Source of the DNA: an uncultured Porphyromonadaceae bacterium
Lineage (GTDB): Bacteria > Bacteroidota > Bacteroidia > Bacteroidales > UBA11471
Assembly: GCA_900547555.1 (NCBI GenBank)
Contig: URHG01000020.1
Coordinates: 1-41,582, forward strand
DNA length: 41,582 nucleotides
Direction: 5' to 3'
This document shows positions 35,937 to 41,582 of this stretch, in pieces (position 1 is the stretch's first letter; the number at the start of each line of letters is the position of its first letter). Made by a program: the position numbers and the translations under genes. The notes under the pieces were generated by a model. The model had not been told where the DNA came from, did no database searches, and worked only from the letters and a program-made list of their open reading frames with translations.

Positions 35937-36761
35937 TTACTTTTTACGTCTTTCTATAATATACTTAGACGAGAGTTTCTTCGGAGCTCTTGTCTTGAGA
36001 CCCTTAGCGTAGAGACCCTTGCGCGAACGGGGATGTCCTCCCGATGCACGGCCTTCACCACCACCCATGGGGTGATCGACAGGGTTCATTACCACACCAC
36101 GGTTGCGCGGACGACGTCCCAACCAGCGTGAACGACCGGCTTTTCCCGAACATTCGAGGGCATGGTCTGAGTTTCCTACAACACCAATCGTGGCCTTACA
36201 GGTTGCCAATATTTTACGCGTCTCACCCGAGGGCAATTTAATGATGGCATAATTACCTTCACGGGAAGTAAGTTGAGCAAACGCACCGGCCGAACGCACA
36301 AGTGCGGCGCCTTGTCCGGGACGTAACTCGATATTATGCACTACGGTACCTACGGGAATATTTTGCAGGGGGAGTGCGTTACCAACTTCGGGAGCGGCTT
36401 CTGCGCCCGACATGATCGTCATGCCTACTTCAAGCCCGTTAGGAGCTATGATGTACCGTTTTTCGCCATCGGCATAAAAGAGCAAAGCGATGCGAGCCGA
36501 ACGATTCGGGTCGTATTCAATGGTCTTTACGACAGCGGGAACACCGTCTTTGTTTCTCTTGAAGTCGATCAAACGATATTTGCGTTTGTGGCCACCGCCA
36601 ATATAACGCATCGTCAAGTGGCCTTCGTTATTGCGGCCACCCGATTTTCTGAATCCTACTACAAGAGACTTTTCTGGTGCGGTAGCAGTGATATTGTCAA
36701 ATGCACCAATAATCTTGTGTCTCTGCCCCGGTGTTGTGGGCTTTAATTTTCTTACTGCCAT
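35937..36761 (-). CDS. rplB: 50S ribosomal protein L2
   Basis: Needed for subunit joining and peptidyl-transferase centre integrity, 274 residues. Key C-terminal signature GVVMNPVDHPMGGGEGR carries the conserved His of the PMGGG region; it is intact. The RNA-binding core has GGGHKRKYRLIDFKR. Confidence 0.99.
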   Translation of the reverse strand: MAVRKLKPTTPGQRHKIIGAFDNITATAPEKSLVVGFRKSGGRNNEGHLTMRYIGGGHKRKYRLIDFKRNKDGVPAVVKTIEYDPNRSARIALLFYADGEKRYIIAPNGLEVGMTIMSGAEAAPEVGNALPLQNIPVGTVVHNIELRPGQGAALVRSAGAFAQLTSREGNYAIIKLPSGETRKILATCKATIGVVGNSDHALECSGKAGRSRWLGRRPRNRGVVMNPVDHPMGGGEGRASGGHPRSRKGLYAKGLKTRAPKKLSSKYIIERRKK

Positions 36762-36769
36762 TTCTGTTA

Positions 36770-37060
36770 TTAAATATTGCTATAAAAATCTATCGTATCA
36801 CCCTCTTTCAAGGTCACCAAAGCTTTTTTGTACTTGGCTGCACGACCTTGAATCAAACCCGATTTGGTATAACGGCTTTTGAGTTTACCTTTTCTCATAA
36901 TCGTGTTTACCGAAACAACGGTTACATTGTAGAGGTCTTCTACGGCTTCTTTGATCTGTTGCTTGTCGGCATCGGGGGTTACCGCAAAACCGTAACGGTT
37001 GAATTTCTCTCCCATTCCGGTCATTTTCTCGGTTACTATCGGTTTAATAATTATTGCCAT
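36770..37060 (-). CDS. rplW: 50S ribosomal protein L23
   Basis: Tunnel-exit protein and trigger factor/SRP docking site, 96 residues. It starts MAIIIKPIVTEKMTGMGEK and has FAVTPDADKQQIKEAVEDLY and VNTIMRKGK. Confidence 0.99.
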   Translation of the reverse strand: MAIIIKPIVTEKMTGMGEKFNRYGFAVTPDADKQQIKEAVEDLYNVTVVSVNTIMRKGKLKSRYTKSGLIQGRAAKYKKALVTLKEGDTIDFYSNI

Positions 37061-37078
37061 TATTTTACCTCCTTTGTA

Positions 37079-37699
37079 TTAAAAGTTATTAATAGCAGCC
37101 AATGAACTCTCGGTCAATACAAGATTGGCACAATCCAATACTTTGTATGTATTTAGCTCAGAGGTCGTTACAACTTTTGCCTTGGGCACATTTCGAGCCG
37201 ACAAATATACGTTTTTATTTTCACTTCCTAAAACCAAAAGCACTTTTTTATCTGCAACTTTCAGATTTTGAGCAATTGAGATAAATTCTTTGGTTTTGGG
37301 AGCTTCGAACGTAAAGTCCTCTATTACGAAAATAGCATTCTCCTGTGCTTTGAGGGAAAGGGCCGATTTACGGGCCAAAGATTTTACTTTCTTATTCAGC
37401 TTGAAGCTGTAATTACGGGGACGAGGACCGAATACACGACCGCCACCGACCATAACGGGCGAATTAATATCGCCGCGACGGGCACCACCGGAACCTTTTT
37501 GACGGATCAGCTTGCGGGTACTTCCCGACACTTCGCTTCTCTCTTTCGATTTATGAGTTCCTTGGCGTTTATTGGCCATGTATTGTTTCACGTCGAGATA
37601 AATGGCGTGTTCGTTGGGCTCAATGCCGAATACTGCATCGTTCAACGTAACTTTCTTTCCCGTATCTTCTCCTTTGATGTTATATACGCTCAGTTCCAT
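37079..37699 (-). CDS. rplD: 50S ribosomal protein L4
   Basis: 23S rRNA binder that lines the exit tunnel, 206 residues. The extended tunnel loop KLIRQKGSGGARRGDINSPV and GGRVFGPRPRNY are present. In E. coli L4 also represses the S10 operon. Its first base overlaps the rplC stop. Confidence 0.99.
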   Translation of the reverse strand: MELSVYNIKGEDTGKKVTLNDAVFGIEPNEHAIYLDVKQYMANKRQGTHKSKERSEVSGSTRKLIRQKGSGGARRGDINSPVMVGGGRVFGPRPRNYSFKLNKKVKSLARKSALSLKAQENAIFVIEDFTFEAPKTKEFISIAQNLKVADKKVLLVLGSENKNVYLSARNVPKAKVVTTSELNTYKVLDCANLVLTESSLAAINNF

Positions 37700-38316
37700 T
37701 ACTTTTCAATTATTACGATTGAACCTTTACAACCGGGTACCGATCCTTTGATAAGGAGGAGGTTGTGCTCCGGCATGATTTTCAACACTTGAAGGTTTTG
37801 TACGGTAACACGTTCATTACCGGTCTGACCGGCCATACGGGTTCCTTTGAAAACCTTTGCAGGGTAAGAACAGGCTCCTACCGAACCGGGAGCACGCAAA
37901 CGATTGTGCTGACCGTGCGTGGTCTGTCCTACTCCACCGAATCCGTGGCGACCTACTACACCTTTGAAACCTTTACCCTTAGAGGTTCCGATTACATCGA
38001 CATATTCGGCATCTTGGAAAAGGTCGACAGTGATTACATCACCGGCTTTATAAGCCTCACCAAATCCTTTGAACTCGGCCAAGTGTCTCTTCGGAGTTAC
38101 TCCGGCTTTTTTGAAGTGTCCCATCTCGGGCTTCGTGGTATGCTTTTCCTTTTTATCGGTAAAGCCCACTTGTACGGCTTCATAACCGTCTACTTCGACC
38201 GTCTTTACTTGAGTAACTACGCAGGGACCTACTTCGATAACAGTGCATGGAACGTTTTTTCCCTCGGCACTGAAAACGGATGTCATTCCGATTTTCTTTC
38301 CTAATAATCCTGGCAT
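37699..38316 (-). CDS. rplC: 50S ribosomal protein L3
   Basis: Early assembly protein near the peptidyl-transferase centre, 205 residues. It starts MPGLLGKKIGMTSVFS; the signature VGRHGFGGVGQTTHGQHNR reaches toward the catalytic centre. It overlaps rplD by one base. Confidence 0.99.
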   Translation of the reverse strand: MPGLLGKKIGMTSVFSAEGKNVPCTVIEVGPCVVTQVKTVEVDGYEAVQVGFTDKKEKHTTKPEMGHFKKAGVTPKRHLAEFKGFGEAYKAGDVITVDLFQDAEYVDVIGTSKGKGFKGVVGRHGFGGVGQTTHGQHNRLRAPGSVGACSYPAKVFKGTRMAGQTGNERVTVQNLQVLKIMPEHNLLLIKGSVPGCKGSIVIIEK

Positions 38317-38344
38317 TTCTCTGTTGTTTTAATATAAATTTGTA

Positions 38345-38650
38345 CTATACTTTGATCTCTACTTCTACGCCACTGGGCAACTCGAGTTTCATCAGGGCAT
38401 CGACCGTTTTTGCGGTTGAACTGTAAATATCGATGAGACGCTTGAATGAAGAGAGCTCGAATTGTTCTCTCGATTTCTTATTTACGAACGTCGAACGGTT
38501 TACAGTAAAAATGCGTTTGTGGGTAGGCAGAGGTATCGGACCACTTACTACGGCACCGCTTGCTTTTACGGTCTTTACAATCTTCTCGGCCGATTTATCG
38601 ACGAGATTGTGATCGTAAGATTTCAGTTTGATTCTAATTTTTTGGCTCAT
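38345..38650 (-). CDS. rpsJ: 30S ribosomal protein S10
   Basis: Head protein and, as NusE, an antitermination factor; 101 residues. It starts MSQKIRIKLKSYDHNLVDKS, with GPIPLPTHKRIFTV and LMKLELPSGVEVEI. It follows fusA by 21 nt; the tuf gene that often stands between fusA and rpsJ is absent here. Confidence 0.99.
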   Translation of the reverse strand: MSQKIRIKLKSYDHNLVDKSAEKIVKTVKASGAVVSGPIPLPTHKRIFTVNRSTFVNKKSREQFELSSFKRLIDIYSSTAKTVDALMKLELPSGVEVEIKV

Positions 38651-38671
38651 ATTGGTTGTTTCTGTTCTATT

Positions 38672-40798
38672 TTACAATAAATCTACACGGCCTTGTACTT
38701 CGGTAAGTACTTGTTTTGCGATTTGAGTACTTACTTCGGCATAATGAGAGAAAGTCATCGTCGAAGTGGCACGACCCGAAGTAATCGTACGCAGAGCGGT
38801 TACATAACCGAACATTTCGGCCAGCGGAGCTTTGGCTTTCACGATACGGGCACCCGAACGGCTCGACTCCATACCTTCAACTTGTCCACGACGTTTATTG
38901 AGGTCGGATATAACATCGCCCATGCTTTCTTCGGGGGTTACAACTTCTATCTTCATGATAGGCTCTTGCAGAACGGGTTTTGCTTTTTCACAAGCTTTCT
39001 TGAATGCTTGGATCGCGCAAACTTCGAATGAGAGCTGATCGGAATCGACCGGGTGGAACGAACCGTCGATAACGGTTACTTTCAAGCGATCGAGAGGATA
39101 ACCTGCCAATACGCCGTTTTTCATAGCCGTAGTGAAACCTTTCTGTATAGAAGGAATAAACTCCTTAGGAATATTACCGCCTTTAACTTCGTCAACAAAC
39201 TGGAGACCGCTGCCTTCGAAACTATCGTCAGCCGGTTCTACACGGACGATAATATCGGCAAATTTACCACGACCACCGGTCTGTTTCTTGTACACTTCAC
39301 GCAATTCCACCGGTTTGGTGATAGCCTCTTTATAAGAAACCTGAGGACGGCCTTGATTACATTCTACCTTAAATTCCCGTTTCAGACGATCGATGATAAT
39401 CTCCAAATGAAGTTCGCCCATACCGCTGATGACGGTTTGACCCGTTTCTTCATCGGTTTTGACCGTAAAGGTAGGATCTTCTTCGGCCAACTTCTGCAAA
39501 CCGAGGCTGAGTTTGTCCATGTCTTTTTGAGTTTTGGGCTCAACGGCAATACCGATAACGGGATCGGGGAAGTCCATAGCTTCAAGTACGATAGGAGCAT
39601 CTTCGGCACAGAGGGTATCACCGGTACGAATATCTTTGAAACCTACACCGGCACCGATATCTCCGCAACCAATCACCTCTTTGGGATTCTGCTTATTGGA
39701 GTGCATTTGGAACAAACGCGACACACGCTCTTTCTTGCCCGAACGCGAATTGAGGACATAAGATCCGGCAGGGATTTCACCCGAATATACACGGAAGAAA
39801 CAAAGACGGCCTACATAGGGATCGACAGCAATCTTAAATACAAGAGCCGACATCTTCTCTTCGAAAAGAGGCTTACGCACTTCTTCTTTCTCAGGATCAT
39901 CGGGGTTATGTCCGATAATGGCAGGAGTATCTTCGGGACTGGGCAAATAAGCACAAACAGCGTCAAGCAATGTCTGCACGCCTTTATTTTTGAAAGAAGA
40001 ACCGCAAAGCATGGGCACAATCGACATGCTCAAAGCTCCTTTTCTCAGAGCGGCACGTATTTCACTTTCAGTGATAGTCGCGGGATCGTCGAAATATTTC
40101 TCCATAACGACATCATCACACTCCGCAATTTTTTCGAGCATCTTGTCGCGCCATTCTTCAGCCTCGTCTTTGAGCGAAGCGGGTACTTCCTCTATCGAAT
40201 AATCAGCCCCCATGGCTTCATCATGCCAATAAATGGCTTTCATCGTAACAAGATCAACAACTCCCTTAAAAGTTTCTTCCGCTCCGATGGGTATTTGTAC
40301 AGGACAAGGATTTGCCCCCAGTACATCTTTCAACTGACGCACTACCTCGAAAAAGTTCGCACCCGAACGGTCCATTTTATTTACATAACCAATGCGGGGA
40401 ACATTATACTTATCGGCCTGACGCCATACGGTTTCCGACTGGGGTTCTACACCACCGACAGCACAGAATGTTGCCACAGCCCCGTCAAGAACGCGCAACG
40501 AACGTTCTACTTCGGCCGTAAAATCGACGTGCCCCGGGGTGTCAATCAAGTTGATTTTATATTTCTCATTGGCATAGTTCCACCATGTGGTTGTAGCAGC
40601 CGAAGTAATCGTAATACCTCGTTCCTGCTCTTGCTCCATCCAGTCCATCGTAGCAGCACCATCGTGCACTTCGCCGATTTTGTGAGTCAAACCGGTGTAG
40701 AAAAGAATACGTTCCGAAGTCGTAGTCTTTCCGGCATCGATGTGGGCCATAATACCGATATTTCTGGTATATTTCAGTTGTTCGTCTGCTTTTGACAT
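38672..40798 (-). CDS. fusA: Translation elongation factor G
   Basis: GTPase that moves tRNA and mRNA through the ribosome, 708 residues. All GTP motifs are canonical: AHIDAGKTT (18-26), RGITITSAAT (60-69), DTPGH (86-90), NKMD (140-143). It has the full domains II-V, with the domain IV region around RGQVEG. Its location next to rpsG and rpsJ and these intact motifs mark it as the housekeeping copy, unlike the diverged second EF-G known in Bacteroides. Confidence 0.98.
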   Translation of the reverse strand: MSKADEQLKYTRNIGIMAHIDAGKTTTSERILFYTGLTHKIGEVHDGAATMDWMEQEQERGITITSAATTTWWNYANEKYKINLIDTPGHVDFTAEVERSLRVLDGAVATFCAVGGVEPQSETVWRQADKYNVPRIGYVNKMDRSGANFFEVVRQLKDVLGANPCPVQIPIGAEETFKGVVDLVTMKAIYWHDEAMGADYSIEEVPASLKDEAEEWRDKMLEKIAECDDVVMEKYFDDPATITESEIRAALRKGALSMSIVPMLCGSSFKNKGVQTLLDAVCAYLPSPEDTPAIIGHNPDDPEKEEVRKPLFEEKMSALVFKIAVDPYVGRLCFFRVYSGEIPAGSYVLNSRSGKKERVSRLFQMHSNKQNPKEVIGCGDIGAGVGFKDIRTGDTLCAEDAPIVLEAMDFPDPVIGIAVEPKTQKDMDKLSLGLQKLAEEDPTFTVKTDEETGQTVISGMGELHLEIIIDRLKREFKVECNQGRPQVSYKEAITKPVELREVYKKQTGGRGKFADIIVRVEPADDSFEGSGLQFVDEVKGGNIPKEFIPSIQKGFTTAMKNGVLAGYPLDRLKVTVIDGSFHPVDSDQLSFEVCAIQAFKKACEKAKPVLQEPIMKIEVVTPEESMGDVISDLNKRRGQVEGMESSRSGARIVKAKAPLAEMFGYVTALRTITSGRATSTMTFSHYAEVSTQIAKQVLTEVQGRVDLL

Positions 40799-40824
40799 TG
40801 TTGGTTCCTTTTACTGGGTTAAGA

Positions 40825-41301
40825 TTAGAATCTGAAATGTGCAAATGCCCGGTTGGCTTCGGCCATTTTGTGCATATCTTCTTTACGTTTGAATGCACCG
40901 CCTTGCTCGTTATAAGCATCGACAATCTCGGCAGCCAATTTCTCAGCCATCGTTTTGCCGCCTCTTTTACGGGCGTATTGTATCAAATTTTTCATTGAGA
41001 TGGATTCCTTGCGGTCGGGACGGATTTCGGTAGGCACTTGGAAGGTTGCACCGCCGACACGACGAGATTTTACCTCTACTTGAGGGGTAATATTATCCAA
41101 CGCTTTTTTCCAAATTTCGAGAGAGGATTTTTCTTCGTTGGAGAGCTTTTCCTTTACTGTATCCAAAGCCGTATAAAAAATAGTATAGGCAACACTTTTC
41201 TTGCCGTCATACATCAAGTGATTAACAAATTTGGTAACCTTCACGTCACTGAATACGGGATCGGGTAAGATAACCCGTTTCTTAGGTTTTGCTTTTCTCA
41301 T
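40825..41301 (-). CDS. rpsG: 30S ribosomal protein S7
   Basis: Nucleates assembly of the 30S head, 158 residues. It starts MRKAKPKKRVILPDPVFSD, with NHLMYDGKKSVAY and the RRVGGATFQVPTEI hairpin, ending EANRAFAHFRF. In E. coli S7 represses its own cistron through the rpsL-rpsG spacer; the spacer here is long too. Confidence 0.99.
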   Translation of the reverse strand: MRKAKPKKRVILPDPVFSDVKVTKFVNHLMYDGKKSVAYTIFYTALDTVKEKLSNEEKSSLEIWKKALDNITPQVEVKSRRVGGATFQVPTEIRPDRKESISMKNLIQYARKRGGKTMAEKLAAEIVDAYNEQGGAFKRKEDMHKMAEANRAFAHFRF

Positions 41302-41453
41302 TATGTTTTAAAATTATTGTTTTTGTTTTTGGTTGCTTTTCACATCTTCAACAGTGCCCTCCGACACCATTTACTCAACCTGAATCAGCCTATCCAATAA
41401 ACTCAAACAGTGTTCGACACTAAAGTAGTTTGTTGGGGTTCTCTGCTTACGGC
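41302..41453 (-). promoter_or_regulatory. Long rpsL-rpsG spacer with two hairpins, candidate S7 control site
   Basis: A 152-nt gap in an otherwise tight operon. On the transcript AGTGT-CGA-ACACT (41409-41421) and GTGTC-GGAG-GGCAC (41354-41367, one G-U pair) can form short hairpins. I see no exact TAnnTTTG promoter box. Its position equals that of the E. coli S7 repressor site; function here is inferred from position only. Confidence 0.35.
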
Positions 41454-41582
41454 TTATTTTTTACCTTTTGCAGCAGGAGCAGCTCCGGCTTTCGGTCTCT
41501 TAGCTCCGTATTTCGAGCGACGTTGGGTACGACCGTTCACACCTGCGGTATCCAAAGTTCCGCGAACGATGTGGTAACGCAC
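41454..41582 (-). CDS. rpsL: 30S ribosomal protein S12, C-terminal 42 residues (5' end outside window)
   Basis: Decoding-centre protein. The frame enters from the right edge with VRYHIVRGTLDTAGV, continues NGRTQRRSKYGAKRPK and ends with an Ala/Lys tail. The streptomycin-related lysines lie outside the window except for the region after the second loop. It is the first visible gene of the str operon. Confidence 0.95.
   Translation of the reverse strand: MRYHIVRGTLDTAGVNGRTQRRSKYGAKRPKAGAAPAAKGKK

Noticed and set aside
39053..40795. 580-codon open frame on the + strand
   Set aside because: It is exactly antisense to fusA, whose protein is unmistakable; the translation has no domain and reflects codon bias of the opposite strand.
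1..41582. CRISPR arrays, insertion sequences and defence systems
   Set aside because: No regularly spaced repeats, transposase-like proteins or defence gene families were seen anywhere in the window.

Overview
The window is chromosomal DNA from a member of the Bacteroidota, most likely order Bacteroidales. The evidence is a SusC/SusD pair, two proteins ending in type IX secretion (T9SS) sorting domains, a fused MurF-alanine racemase, a GSCFA protein, lipoproteins with Bacteroidota-style signal peptides, and promoter boxes of the TAnnTTTG type. The S10-spc-alpha gene order with map between secY and infA also fits. I cannot fix the genus from sequence alone.

Layout. (1) 1-845: the 3' part of dnaJ on the + strand, closed by a strong terminator. 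(2) 1005-12155, + strand: an accessory block of a secreted zinc metallopeptidase, a SusC-like TonB-dependent transporter, a SusD-like lipoprotein, an unrecognised secreted protein with a T9SS-type tail, a terminator, and a multidomain M6-type metallopeptidase with a T9SS-type tail. There are no glycoside hydrolases and no local regulator, so protein or peptide harvesting is a better guess than glycan use. (3) 12163-12361: two tandem hairpins, the second a two-way terminator, then a minus-strand tRNA-Leu(UAG) with its own promoter. (4) 12428-18624, minus strand: glyS-lemA-FKBP lipoprotein-GSCFA-murF/alr, transcribed toward the tRNA. (5) 18804-23400, + strand: parC, an outer-membrane-like protein of unknown function and an S41-type lipoprotein peptidase. 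(6) 23401-23791: a gene-free stretch ending in a two-way terminator. (7) 23850-41582, minus strand: the complete run rpsG-fusA-rpsJ-rplC through rplQ, with the 3' end of rpsL at the window edge (str, S10, spc and alpha operons joined).

The ribosomal block is ordinary in content. Three of its intergenic gaps are unusually long and hold inverted repeats: rpsL-rpsG, rpsN-rpsH and rpsK-rpsD. S4, S14 and L36 are all in zinc-ligand-lacking forms. The least ordinary parts are the metallopeptidase/SusCD/T9SS block, a tiny upstream ORF that overlaps the start codon of its first gene, and a change in codon choice inside that same gene.

All calls come from reading the sequence and translations; no database search was run.
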